Shown: piece after piece, positions 20,076 to 29,955 of the stretch | Layout of the letters: each line of letters opens with the position of its first letter | Numbering within the stretch: position 1 is the first letter of the stretch | Source of the DNA: Perkinsus olseni | Taxonomy: Eukaryota; Perkinsozoa; Perkinsida; Perkinsidae | Direction: 5' to 3' | Assembly (NCBI GenBank): GCA_013115135.1 | Contig: JABANP010000238.1 | Location: 1 to 64,000, forward strand | DNA length: 64,000 nt | Notes under the pieces: model-generated | What the model was told of the DNA's origin: nothing | Database searches by the model: none | The model's input: only the letters and a program-made list of their open reading frames with translations | Position numbers and translations under genes: made by a program

Positions 20076-20712
20076 CCAGTCGCCCGATGTAGCTCGTCAG
20101 GGACTCTTGGTTTGAGCGGCCGGTAGGTTCCGCCAAGAGCTTCTCGACCTCGAATGGCTCCCCGCACTCGTCCGCTAGAGCGGAGCGAATCTCAGCAACG
20201 GAGGTGGAAAAATCAGCGAGAGTCACGGGATTCTTGCGTCCCACGGCTTCCTCGAGGGTGTACTCCGGGACGAGGTTAGTGAGAAGGAAGTAATGCTCAG
20301 GACCGCCGAGTTCCCAGCCACGCCGGACCACCAACGACTCTACTTGACGCCAAAAACCCGAGAGTCCGCGCTCGTCATCCACGCCTTTGAAGGGACCGCC
20401 CTTGAAAGCTGAGGATGCCTTATCAGCGTCTCGAGAGGCCGCTCTGCGGTCCCCGTTAGAAATGGCGTCAGGGTTTGGCCTCAGGGTAACCCGGGATCCG
20501 TGAGACGGGAGAGTTGGGCCCGAAGGCACCGTTGAGCGCCCGGAGGCGAACTCGCCACGCTCTCGAGAAACCGACCTACGCGGGGGCGAGGAGGCAGGTT
20601 GGTGATTGAAGCCGCGAAGGTGCTGAGCAGGAACCGCCTGCTGAGGACTGGCTGGTTGCCGGCGCTCTGGTTGGCCTCCTCGCTTCTCCGCTGGAGAAGG
20701 CGAGCGGTCCAC
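19804..20712 (-). CDS. Capsid-like ORF of element C (middle Gag part)
   Basis: 302-codon frame. It starts with a Pro/Ser/Arg-rich linker, followed by a capsid-like domain (GLSGFWRQVESLVVRRGW, LTSYIGRLDEWARRC, VIRAFREGV). It is reached from the upstream ORF by a -1 shift at the CCCTTTC heptamer (20721-20727), and must shift +1 near 19900 to join the zinc-finger/pol frame. The alternative is that it marks two compensating indels in an otherwise continuous Gag. Confidence 0.7.
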   Translation of the reverse strand: MDRSPSPAEKRGGQPERRQPASPQQAVPAQHLRGFNHQPASSPPRRSVSRERGEFASGRSTVPSGPTLPSHGSRVTLRPNPDAISNGDRRAASRDADKASSAFKGGPFKGVDDERGLSGFWRQVESLVVRRGWELGGPEHYFLLTNLVPEYTLEEAVGRKNPVTLADFSTSVAEIRSALADECGEPFEVEKLLAEPTGRSNQESLTSYIGRLDEWARRCALAGAPLGDGHVIRAFREGVNDESCKEASYEYPGRWPQFRSKALTRAARADADFSWPRIWWSVLYPIVLQQGGTAFKSFNAVV

Positions 20713-21293
20713 CCCTCGCTGAAAGGGCTTGCTTCAGAGCTCTTTAGCTCCAGAAGCGAGGAAAGGTTCTTGCGACGGTACACGTGGGTGAGGGTCTGAG
20801 CTTCAGGAAAACGAACGAGCCTTTCGTTCTGGAGAGCAGCATAAACCACCATAGGCGGAAGCAGGTCGCGGAGTTTTCGAGAAGTGTCGCTCGGCAATAG
20901 GCCGACCGCGGCCCGATTGCACGCTGAGCTGAGATGCTCCCCCACATAGTGGGGCAGCTCTTCAGGGGAAAGGTCTACAAGGTACAACCTCACCGCTTCG
21001 GGGACCGCCTCGACAGGAGAGACGAGCAAGTGGTGGGCAAGTTGCTCGACCAGAGTCTCCAGCCGTGGAGGACCTCCTCCGACAACGGCTTTCTCTATGC
21101 ACCTCAAGAGGATGTCAGCTCCGACCTCAGGGTCGGGGGTCGTTGAGAGGGCGTCCAGAACCTGGGCTTGGTCAGCGGCGCCCTCCTCGACAATGAAGAT
21201 GTCGCACAGAGGCGGAAGGATCCCCGCATCGGAGCCAGATGTGAGAGTTTGACCGGGCTCCGCCTCATGAACGCGACTCGCAGGAGATGCCAT
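20481..21293 (-). CDS. First Gag ORF of element C, starting inside the LTR
   Basis: 270-codon frame beginning with ATG 21293 within the 5' LTR. It reads through the LTR end and the primer-binding site (SGSDAGIL) and encodes a helical, Leu-rich domain (matrix-like by position only). Beyond about 20720 the frame loses protein-like character, while the overlapping -1 frame becomes a typical Gag linker, so the frame change probably happens at the slippery heptamer. Confidence 0.7.
   Translation of the reverse strand: MASPASRVHEAEPGQTLTSGSDAGILPPLCDIFIVEEGAADQAQVLDALSTTPDPEVGADILLRCIEKAVVGGGPPRLETLVEQLAHHLLVSPVEAVPEAVRLYLVDLSPEELPHYVGEHLSSACNRAAVGLLPSDTSRKLRDLLPPMVVYAALQNERLVRFPEAQTLTHVYRRKNLSSLLELKSSEASPFSEGWTARLLQRRSEEANQSAGNQPVLSRRFLLSTFAASITNLPPRPRVGRFLESVASSPPGAQRCLRAQLSRLTDPGLP
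20721..20727 (-). promoter_or_regulatory. Candidate -1 ribosomal frameshift heptamer
   Basis: The minus strand reads CCCTTTC, an X-XXY-YYZ heptamer, with codons AGC CCT TTC in the frame of the first gag ORF. Slipping back one base gives CCC TTT and then the capsid frame (CAG CGA GGG). The phase is exactly that required. No downstream pseudoknot was verified. Confidence 0.5.
21219..21237 (-). other. Primer-binding site of element C
   Basis: Two bases after the LTR end the minus strand reads TGGCTCCGATGCGGGGATC, which would pair with a tRNA ending in GGAGCCA. It lies within the gag frame. The core CCGATGC is shared with the element A PBS. Confidence 0.65.
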
Positions 21294-21531
21294 TAAGTCT
21301 CAAGGTCAATAACTAACTACTAAGGCATAAATCTGATAGCGATGGAGCCTACTACGACTCAGACTTTGGTTGTACGAATGAAAACTGGCCATGGCTCGGC
21401 CCGAGCAAAGCACGCGTGCCCCGATGGCACGCAAGCGCACTAAGCGCCTAAGCGGTCAAAGATAGACAGAAAGACAGGTGACGCACACAACCTGTGCGTG
21501 AGACCCACTATCGGCCATCCATCAAACCACA
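21240..21531 (-). repeat. 5' LTR of element C
   Basis: 292 bp, appears identical to the other LTR. It contains the gag start codon (21291-21293). Adjacent CGGGG at 21532-21536 matches 15357-15361. No spliced-leader-like sequence was seen in it. Confidence 0.95.
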
Positions 21532-21536
21532 CGGGG

Positions 21537-22555
21537 TACCTCTCAGTGTTACCGGTGATAACTTCATTGATGCCCCTTCGCTGCGCGCTCCCCTCTTGGC
21601 CTGTGGGGTACGCTTTAACACGGTTCCTGCGTATTCGCCATTCTCGAATGGAAGCGCCGAGGAAAGGGTTGGCCGTGTCAAGCGTATTCTCCCGTCTACC
21701 AAGCTCCCATGGGATCAGGCGTTACCATTCGTACAGCTGTCCATCAACTCGCAGAAGCGCGTTTCCGGTCACTCGGCGGCGGAACTGATGTTCGGTACAC
21801 AGGTCCGTACTCCATCTGCATCAATGCTGTCTTCTGTGACGAGCAATGTGCCTGTTGCCTCTATCGCGGACATTGAGGCACTAGCGACTTCCTCTGATGT
21901 GCCAGATGCTCTCAGGGAAGTTCTCGAGGCCTCGGTAGGTTCTGCTCGTATATCCACTCTTAAAGCTCACGTGCGGGATTGCCTTCGTGCATCTGCGGCC
22001 CGCCCAGGTCGTCCATTGAAGGATGGTGAGCTTGTGGTCTGGCGTCGCCCCGAGTGCCGACCTGTCGAAGGAACGGTCAGGTTGGTAAGCGGCGTCAGCG
22101 TGGAAGATGGTCCCTTTTGTTACCTCGGTTCGCTGGCTGGTTTCATCACCAGGTTACGTCTTCTCGGCAGTCCACCAGACCACTCTGTCAGCGTCTCGGC
22201 CTGCCATCTCGAGGCCAGACACGCCTTCGTTGATAGAGATCGTCCGGCTCTGGCTGTTGAAACCACGATACCATTTTCTTCGGTCAAACCTGATGAGATC
22301 ATTTTGGCCAGATTATCATGCGATGCGGATGCTGTCGGCAGGGTCGTAGCGGAAAGGATCTACGAAGATGGTCTCCCGGTTGACTCTCTCGTGATACAGG
22401 TCTATGACTCGCACGATGGCAAGAAATTTTTCCCAGTTTGGATATCTCATGATGGTTCCACCTACACCGGTGATACTCCCGATTCGGGAGTCCCGAAGAC
22501 TCCAAGAGGGACGCCCCTCTTCTCAGGACGATGTCTTCAGTGCTTATGCGTATAG
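21537..22555 (+). pseudogene. C-terminal half of element B integrase
   Basis: Continues the integrase frame interrupted by element C. It has the second catalytic Asp in SVTGDNFIDAP (about 21545-21575) and the Glu in FSNGSAEERVGRVKR (about 21640-21680), followed by a long C-terminal domain with LKDGELVVWRR (about 22015-22045). The frame is intact to the stop at 22555, so before the insertion of C this integrase half was undamaged. Confidence 0.85.
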
Positions 22556-22675
22556 GTCTGACTCCGACCAACATGCTCAAGGACGCCTCGCGATCCGCCT
22601 TGGTGGAGGCGGGTTACCTTGAAGCCTGATTTTTTTTCTCCGCTCCTGTAGCACTTAAGACCTTGGGGGACGTCT

Positions 22676-22987
22676 ACAGCGCCACGCTCCTGGCTTTCGG
22701 AAAGGTCTACGTGCTGGAGCGGCTCTCATCGTGATAACCGCGATGGCGCACGCGGCATGCTAGGTGAAGCTTGCTCGCCCGCAATAGATCAGCTATGTAT
22801 TCGCGTACCCCTTAGCTGCGGGGAACTCGCGAACCACTCATTATTGATTTCGGTCGGACTTATTAAGTAGTATGGCATCATCATCATCAGATATTATCAT
22901 CCTCATTTCCTAATGAATGACTCTGATTCTCCAACGGATACTGAGTTGTCACTGGGAAGGACCGTGCTTGAGCCCCAAGACGCTACA
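22676..22987 (+). repeat. 3' LTR of element B
   Basis: 312 bp, with three differences from the 5' LTR in my reading. It is preceded by the purine-rich CTTGGGGGA and followed by the ACCCT duplication and the right end of the TIR element. Confidence 0.9.
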
Positions 22988-23235
22988 ACCCTAACGTAAG
23001 GAAATGGACCTTGTGAAAGAGCTTAAGCCCAAAATCGCGTCCTAACCTGTTAGGATCCTAAGAAAAAACGTCCTATGAAATAGGCCCCAGGTGCATTGGC
23101 TACCCTGGATTTTGTACTTTGCCCCAACAAGGAATTTGGAAGTGAATCGATCGTTGTGGCGCCGCGCCACTGGCGTGCGGAAGTTACGGCTCGAGGCGGA
23201 ATTAATTTGATCATACAACATTTCCTTCCATTGTT

Positions 23236-24439
23236 ATGTTCGCTTACTCCATCTTGCCGGTGTTCCTCACCGTTGCTGTGGCCCTACAGGCTGCTCCGAA
23301 GTCTGAGGTGAGTGGAAGACTTCCACTGGATCGGCGCTGTCAAACTTGGACCGGCACTTGTCAATCTTGCCGTGTATTGTCAAACTTGGTTGTGATACTG
23401 TCATTCTTGCATGTGATATTTTTGCCCTTGTCAAACTTGGACTCAATAGTGACATTCTTGGTGTGCACGAATTCGACATGTGTCAAACTTGGACTTGACA
23501 TTGACATTTTTGGTATGAACGAATTCGACATGTGTCAAACTTGGACTTGACATTGACATTCTTGGTGGTAACAAGTTCGACATGTGCCAAACTTGCTTGG
23601 CACATTGTCATTCTTGCCTGTTCACTTGTCAAACTTGCACGGGAAATGGTGTAGTTTTCTGCCCGAAACGGCTGAAACGATATGATACTCTGGCGCACAT
23701 CAGTAAAATGTATTTTCTCCAAGTGTACGTTAGTTATCTACTGTGATTGACCGTTAGAGCTGCCGTCTGCGAGTAGAACCATCTGCTGTGGGTTTACCCG
23801 TCCCGGCTGCTGAACTTACCATATCACGTACCCTCCGTTGTCGGCTGCCTCGTTTCCTCGTGACTGCCTCAGGTAACCTATTCTCCCTATAGAGCTAAAG
23901 AGTATGGCGTGTGCAAGAAGAAATATTCTTCTGGGGATGAGTTGGAGGTCTCGCTGGCAGGAGGGTATGGACATACTGTTACAATGGATTGGTTTGACGG
24001 AGAAAGAAAAGGCAACTCATTCTATTTCAGGTCAGAGGCTATCTGTGTACAATTGCCACATCGCAGTTTGTTTGTTCTCAGTTACTTCTGGACCTTCAAC
24101 AGGAAGGAGAAGTCAGCTACGATTACGAATTTCCCAGAACGCGAAGAAGAACACGTTTACCTTCATGCGGCGGAATTTGACGAGGAGTTTGGTAAACTCA
24201 ATCCTTTCGACCATTTGTTCGACAAGGTTCTGACCGCCTTGACTAGCGGCCGCCCTCTGGGTAGCGGCCGCCCTCTGGATAAAAAGAAGTGTGAAGAAAT
24301 ATTCAACTACATTGAGAATAATCCCCCTAACGGATACGCCAAAGATGAGTGGATTTCCAGATTTGTGCAGGCCAATAAGGATGCCTTCCTGGCTAAAGCA
24401 GCAACCGCCAAGCCTTGGCGGGGGTATTTGGAGTCTTGA
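23236..24439 (+). CDS. Secreted protein, two exons (23236-23307, 23873-24439)
   Basis: Exon 1 (24 codons) encodes a signal peptide (MFAYSILPVFLTVAVALQAA) and ends at a strong donor, GAG then GTGAGT. Exon 2 starts after CCTCAG at 23873 in the same phase and runs to the TGA at 24437-24439, giving 213 residues. The mature part is rich in charged and aromatic residues (GYGHTVTMDWFDGE) with a helical C-terminus and a short Ser-Gly-Arg-Pro-Leu duplication. I recognise no domain; it resembles a lineage-restricted exported protein. The 565-nt intron is filled with degenerate tandem repeats. Its position just outside the large mobile block suggests it is the first host gene in the window. Confidence 0.75.
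23330..23650. repeat. Degenerate tandem repeats in the intron
   Basis: The words GTCAAACTTGG and TGACATTCTTGG alternate about ten times. One longer unit (about 55 bp, GAATTCGACATGTGTCAAAC) is present in three copies near 23465-23590. The repeats expand an intron that is far longer than most others in the window. Confidence 0.8.
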
Positions 24440-25955
24440 GGTGTGGACCACACCGTGTGGTTATCATGTTAATTGTGAAGATGATGTTCATGTTCATCCG
24501 AAATGTTATTCTGAGCATCATGTTGAGTTTAATACCGTAGTCGACTAACATGTCGTTGAGTTAAGTTAGCCAGATGAAATGTGCTTCTTAGGATACTATG
24601 CCCACCACTGGAAAGGTCTCGTCAATTGCTTCTGAACGGTGCCTACGGCTACCCATTCGTAGTTAAGTTAGTGAGGGTGGGGTCTCAGGTCTTTGGACTA
24701 GGACGCTAGAGTTCATCCCATCTGCGGTGATTCACCGCCGGTGAACTCCATGCGGAACTTCATGAATATCACGAACGCCTGATGACGTTCACCGCCATGA
24801 CAGAGGAGACCCAGGCTCGTGTATGAGCATACAACATACTCTATGACTCCCAAATGCAGAATGATAAAATCCCCACTAAGTACGCTAGAACCGCTGGAAA
24901 CATTGAGAAGGCGGCAGAAGCAACGGATCGCCTAGCTGGGAAATGAGAGAGGCATTTCACAAGCCCCCATTGGCAGGTAGATCCGAAGCTTCGTACGAGG
25001 CCCAATGTTTCTGTCGAGAAGGTGCAGTGCGCCCAATGTCACTGTGGGCGGTCCGTGGGCGAATCGGCTGCTCCACTAGGGACGTCCTCAAGTTCGCAAG
25101 CTGGTGCAGGCTACCGCACAAGCTGATAGCCAGCAGGACTGGTATGAATGATTCGCCACCAGACGTTGCTGTGCCTACGTCGTAGGCCCTACGATGCTAT
25201 GCTGTTATGAGGGTCATGAGCAAACTAAGTTTGCCAAACTTTGCTAGCAAAGTAGATCGCTCAGTTCGCAGAAGCATTTCCATCACTGAGGGGCCTCTAG
25301 TGTTAACGTGAGCTTCTCAATGGCAGCCAAACAGCCCATCATCGCAGCTATCGCAGTCGCAGTGATTGTCCCTTTCGGTGAAGCTGTGGGGGGCTACAGC
25401 AGCTCCCCGCCGCAGAGCGACTAATGACGTAGGGCCAGCCTCATAGCGCATTCCTATACCCACTCATAAGGACGAGTCGAGGTCCTTAAGACTCCGCGAG
25501 CGTTATGTATTGTACCGAAAATTCGTCGATTTAGCTTCGTATATTAGGACTTCGATCCTGGTGAGTAGATTATTTTACGACGCCTTTCAGGACTTCCCCG
25601 CGCGTCAACTCGCAGCGGAGTACCACAACAAGACCGGCATGGCTGTATGCCCCTATGGGAACGTGGCCGGTACCGAAACATCCCTCAAGGTCCTGATTAC
25701 GAGCACCGCCGTGGCAACTGACTACGCAATTTGCCCCGCGGTCAGAGAGAGAGGCCCTACGAAAATAACGTGAGAGAGCAGGTGGCGTCATATGGATCAA
25801 TTTGGCGTTACGATGATGGGTTACGATGGGAAGGTGGCCTTCACCAAGTTCGAGTTCAACCATCCGCGTTGTAAACCTGCATCATGCAGGTTTACAGGCT
25901 GCATACATATTCGATCAGCATCCCCCAGGAACCGGTATTGACCCCGTAAGAGATG
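24440..25955. other. Intergenic stretch with doubtful small ORFs
   Basis: No convincing gene. A 34-codon ORF at 25320-25424 begins with a hydrophobic segment (PIIAAIAVAVIVPFGEAVGG) and could encode a tiny membrane or secreted peptide, but it has no other support. An ORF at 25510-25773 has no recognisable feature. 24730-24750 is an imperfect palindrome. Confidence 0.35.
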
Positions 25956-26726
25956 TACACCATTTCCAGACCTACTTAGTAAAACCCCAGAGCAAATTAG
26001 TAAAACCCCAGAGCAATTCAATATAGCCCAGGCCAAATTAGTAAAATCCCAGAGTAATTTAATAAAGCCTAGACCAAATTAGTAAAACCCCAAAGCAATT
26101 TAGTCGGCACGCGAGACGCATTCGGATCGTCTCTCCTCCCGGCCCGGGGACTCCGGCCCACGAGTGGCGGGAGAGGTGGTGGAGCGAACTTCGCTCAGCG
26201 AAGGCAGCGTACCTTCTGCCGTACTGGGGGGAAGTTGCTTCGAAAAGGGGTTGAAGAGGTTACTATGCAACTTTGTGTACAATTTGCAACTTTGCTTCAA
26301 TCAAGCCCAAACATTGTACCCTTGTTGCTCTGTAGTGTTCCCGGCTTGACCAGGCCGTTGACTAGCTTCACGCTAGAGCAATACACAAAGGGCGCTAAGA
26401 TATCATTGACCTGCACACGCCGCGGAGACAGATCGAACACAATGGAGTTTCACCCGTGATGTGAAAACCACTAGTGAAAAACGCATTTCACATTTCACAT
26501 CGTGAAATTCACTTTCGACTGGTGAAAAACGCGTAAAACACACGCAGTGTTTTTCACCCATGGTGTAAAACGCGGAGTAATTTCGCGTTTTTCGCGAAAA
26601 TGGCGAAGTCGCTCGGGCTTCGTGACTGAAGTTCAGCCAATGTTGGCGACAAGTTAATGACGCCAGTCGTAAAGGGCGACTAGTGCGACTTTCACTGAAC
26701 ACGGAACCACTAGGCGGGGAAAGCTC

Positions 26727-27411
26727 TCAGTTAGCTACGCCAGTACCGGTCTGTTGATGATACAGAAAATCGAAATTAATAAGAATACGACATGCACAAG
26801 AGGCTCTACTTGGCAACCCGCGACGCCTGACGGCATGACACCGGCATCTCGTATACAGAAAATCGAAGCGCTTAAGAAAACCGAAGGCACGTTCGACAAT
26901 GCTGCGCAGAGACGCGTGTCTCTGGTTAAAGGTGACCTCCCTGTCATTGAGAACACGCCCGCGGACACGCTTGTGAGGCGTTATAAGCCGCAAAGCTCTG
27001 TTTCCGCCGGAGGCATACCCCAGGTCTGCCATGAGACGGGTCCCGGGAGGGACAACGAGTTCACCGAGTCGAACGGTCTCTCTATAAATATACAGGTCGT
27101 GGCGAGCTCCAATCCACGGCAAGCTCACGTGAACAATACGGCCACGAAGGTCAACCACAGCCTGAATTTTTCACAACGTGAGACTTATACTTAGGTTGGT
27201 AGTAACAACCTTGGTTATGACTTGGTCGACGGATGCGGATGGGGAACACATCAACATGCCCAATGACGTTCCTAAAGGGACCGTTCCCTCCAAAGCGAGG
27301 AAGGCCTAGGAGGCTCTGCGGGATGTAAAGGGTGCTCAAGCAGAAAGTCGTGCAGTCGTATCTCAAGATCAGCCACTGTTTGGGCAAAGATCCACCGCAT
27401 CTGGTCCTCAT
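26727..27411 (-). pseudogene. HARBI1-like DDE transposase, frameshifted
   Basis: Two overlapping frames together show the DDE-4 nuclease pattern. The upstream frame carries GHVDVFPIRIRRP and YQPKYKSHVVK. The downstream frame has VVDLRGRIVHVSLPW, GARHDLYIYRE (Asp), LMADLGYASGG (Asp) and RSIVERAFGFLK (Glu). The break is in the A-run near 27165-27175, where one extra or missing base separates VVK from the QAVVDLRG frame. The N-terminal helix-turn-helix region was not found. Likely inactive. Confidence 0.75.
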
Positions 27412-27716
27412 CTCGTGGTAGTCAGAGTTCTGCTTGTAACCTGAGACAACTAGCAGAGCTAGCAGGCCACTAGCTGTGAGGCTACTAACCTCGCAATAGC
27501 TCTAGTAAGTGGGGTTTACGGAACGGTCTCCCAAGCTGCAAGTCCTGCTGGAGCCGAGCCCACAGCCAGTCGACGAAGTCCTCCGTGTAGCCGTAGACAA
27601 AGCGGAACATCAGAGCAGGGACGCGCAAGCGAAAACTACGTGGACATGTTCATCGCAAGGCCATACGCCCCAATTCAACATAACGACCGGAGCAGAAACT
27701 AGCATGCTAACGAGGT

Positions 27717-27931
27717 TCACTGGGTGCGACGACGCTTCGACCCAGCTGGCCGGCCCTTAGGCTTGCCTTTGCCTTTGGCCTTGGCTTTGGCCTTGGCCTT
27801 GGCCTTGGCCTTAGCTTCAGCCTCAGCCTTGGCCTTTGACTTGGCCCGGGCATCAGCTCGCCCAGCACGATCCTTCTTGAGTTCCTGAATCTGCGCTTCC
27901 TCTGATGGGTGGCCGCCATTCTCGTCATCCG

Positions 27932-27978
<47 letters not shown>

Positions 27979-28810
27979 CCGTCGCTGTCCTCCCCTTCGC
28001 TCGACAGCGCGGCTCCCCGCCGTCGCCATCCTCGACTGAGCCGGAGCTCCTCCCACGGCTCTCTTCGATGAGCATAATCATCAGAGACTCCATTCGTGAG
28101 GATGTTTCAGCCAGGGCCGTTAAGGCGGACGCCATGGTCGTCACCGCTTGCGCAGTCTCTCTCGAAGACTGCGCGATACTAACCATACGTGCATCTAGAC
28201 GTTTAAAACCAGTAGGACTCATTGCCCGCAACAGTCCCCTGAAGCCAATTCGACGAGGAAGAGGAAGCCGCGACAACCGAAGGAACCGAACCATCAGCAG
28301 TAACCGCAACAGAAGAGGACGTTGGAGCCACAGGAATTCGCTGACCCAACTCCTCACCCTGCGGGCCTTGGTCTTGTGGCGAGCGCCCAAGAGCCTCGTC
28401 CAGGTCGTAATCGTGAGAAAGATAAGACGGTCCACGAACCCAGGAATGGGGTACCCAAAGTGGTTAGCCACCTTTTCGATGTCCTGACAAGTCCCCCGCA
28501 TCATGCTACTCTTCTGATTCTTCCTAGTAGTAGGATCGGACGACGGAATCTTGTTGCCCAGTTGCAAGACTCTGTCGTATTCGACAGCGTACGTCTTCCA
28601 TCTGAGCAAGTCCGTGAAAGAGCATTGAAGATTGGTTGCGCTTACGCTCTCAAATACTGCTCCGCCCTCCAGACGGCCAGGGCCGCAACCTGGCGCCGAG
28701 TGATGTCGGCCTGGACGTGCGCAAGGTCCAGAGCTTCCACAGAGCCAGGGAGTTCGGCAAGGAGAAGCGAAGTGATTGGCATCAATTACGGCGCTAGAAT
28801 CAGCTAGCAA
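27717..28810 (-). pseudogene. Second ORF of the Harbinger-like element
   Basis: A 367-codon frame is open from 28810. Its middle looks like a coiled coil (SSRETAQAVTTMASALTALA). Downstream the protein-like frame switches near 28000 to an Asp-run encoded by the trinucleotide repeat, then a helical segment, an alternating Lys-Ala stretch and a basic GRPAGSKRRR end stopping at 27717. Position and composition suit the Myb/SANT-like accessory protein of Harbinger elements, but no SANT motif was recognised. At least one frameshift is present. Confidence 0.45.
27932..27978. repeat. Trinucleotide (CAT/GAT)n microsatellite
   Basis: About 15 uninterrupted units. On the minus strand it encodes poly-Asp in the frame of the accessory ORF. 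Confidence 0.95.
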
Positions 28811-28984
28811 GACAACTCACTCCTGCGATACTTGTAGGTAACTTAGACGCGGGCTGCATCATGCAGGGCACACCAAGGGGGTATCTTTGCTCAAGGGGTA
28901 TCTTTGCGCACGCTGGAAATTCCCTAGTGCGCCGAGGATGCACCTTTCCTGTGGAGGTCGCCCTCGACGCTGGGCCACTTTACT

Positions 28985-29070
28985 GGTTATAGGTCAGTTG
29001 GCTCAGTAGGTTACTCTGCCATGCTGTACCCCGGAAGATCCCGGGTTCAAATCTTGCTAAGCTCTCCACC
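28985..29070 (+). pseudogene. tRNA-like remnant inside the Harbinger-like element
   Basis: Has an A-box-like TGGCTCAGTAGG and a B-box-like GGGTTCAAATC about 40 nt apart, the spacing of a pol III promoter. Stems do not close into a good cloverleaf, and D-arm pairing fails. The part after the B-box (TGCTAAGCTCTCCA) resembles that of the remnant at 9655-9740, so both may belong to one tRNA-derived repeat family. Confidence 0.4.
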
Positions 29071-29955
29071 GCTCTCCCTCACAGAGGGGTCCGCTAGACT
29101 GGTCGCTACACATGGCTGTGTGATGGGATGTACCATCGAGTACCTCCCGGAGGCCCCAACTTGAAATGCCAGTAGTCTGACGGATCCCGCTCTTGAGTGA
29201 GGTGGCCCTCTGGCGGAATGCGGATGCACAGCAGTGGCGGGTCCTGGGGTCGTATTGCTAGTCCGCCTCTGAGTTCTCATGTTTTTCGCGTTTTTCACGG
29301 TGTTCAACGCGTAATCTTCGTGAAAAACGCGTTTTTCATTCAAAATTATCGGCGAGACTCGAGTGATATGTAAAACGCGATTTACACTCGGCGCTTCGCG
29401 GTATATCACTTTTTTCGCGAAACGCTCCGTGCGTTTTTCGCGAGAGGGCGTTAATTGCGTTATGAATTTCGCGAAAGGCTCCGACTTCGTGTTATTTCGC
29501 GTTTTCTGCGCTTTCCACTTGGCGGAAAACTGAAGTGAATTTTTCGCGAGAAGGGCTTCGAACTCACCCCTCTCATGATGTGAAAAACACGATTTACATC
29601 CCATTTTTCGCGATAAACCCGTTTTTTAGCGAAATGGTCAATGTGTTTTTCGCGAAATGGTCCCCACGGCCATGTGTATTTCGCGAAGTGATTTGACTTC
29701 AATTCACGTCGCGATTTTCGCGTTTTTCACTTGACGAAAAACGCCACTTCGCGTATTACGGGTGAAACTCCAATGATGTATCCGAGTAAAACAACGATAA
29801 GGAGGAGCGGATGATCCGCTGCGGATCACTACACTCAGCTATGCAAGGAGCCATCGGATAGCCATAGCTATCCAATATGACCATGCCAGTCGGAGCCCCA
29901 ATTCGAATGTTTATCGAATAAACTTCAACCCGCGATCTGTAGGATAACGAGGGCC

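Larger units (their letters stand above)
15362..21531 (-). mobile_element. Element C: complete, young LTR retrotransposon
   Basis: 6,170 bp on the minus strand. The two 292-bp LTRs (15362-15653 and 21240-21531) show no difference in my reading, have TG..CA ends, and are flanked by a perfect CGGGG duplication (15357-15361, 21532-21536). PBS, purine tract, gag, protease, RT, RNase H and integrase are all present. It lies inside the integrase gene of element B. No internal stop interrupts the domains; only three frame changes link the ORFs. It may be transposition-competent (inference). Confidence 0.95.
9898..22987 (+). mobile_element. Element B: LTR retrotransposon, interrupted twice
   Basis: Plus-strand element with 312-bp LTRs (9898-10209, 22676-22987) that I see differing at three positions, flanked by the 5-bp duplication ACCCT (9893-9897, 22988-22992). 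Gag and protease remain at the left. An A-type fragment occupies the place of the RT core. Thumb/RNase H and integrase follow, and integrase is split by element C. The low LTR divergence suggests recent insertion, but the copy is dead because RT is missing. Confidence 0.9.
8206..23087. mobile_element. TIR transposable element carrying nested retrotransposons
   Basis: The 17-bp terminal inverted repeat GGGCCTATTTCATAGGA at 8206-8222 is exactly mirrored at 23071-23087. Both ends are flanked by CAG (8203-8205 and 23088-23090), a possible 3-bp target duplication. Without element B the TIR element would be about 1.8 kb (8206-9897 plus 22993-23087). TIRs starting GGGCC and a 3-bp duplication resemble PIF/Harbinger-type elements (inference). 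No transposase was recognised in the remaining internal part, so it is probably non-autonomous. Confidence 0.65.
26444..29771 (-). mobile_element. PIF/Harbinger-like DNA transposon with 3-bp TSD
   Basis: The terminal repeat GGAGTTTCACCCGT at 26444-26457 is exactly mirrored at 29758-29771, and both ends are flanked by AAT (26441-26443, 29772-29774). Subterminal regions (26455-26610, 29260-29755) are rich in GTGAAAAACGCG and TTTTTCGCGAAA words. Inside are a DDE transposase remnant and a second ORF, both on the minus strand, as in known PIF/Harbinger elements. The 3-bp target duplication also fits that superfamily. Confidence 0.8.

Noticed and set aside
27909..28487. Plus-strand ORF with a poly-Ile stretch
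   Set aside because: It is the complement of the trinucleotide repeat and the accessory ORF; composition follows the opposite strand.
28985..29070. Functional tRNA
   Set aside because: A- and B-box words are present but stems do not pair, and it sits inside a transposon.
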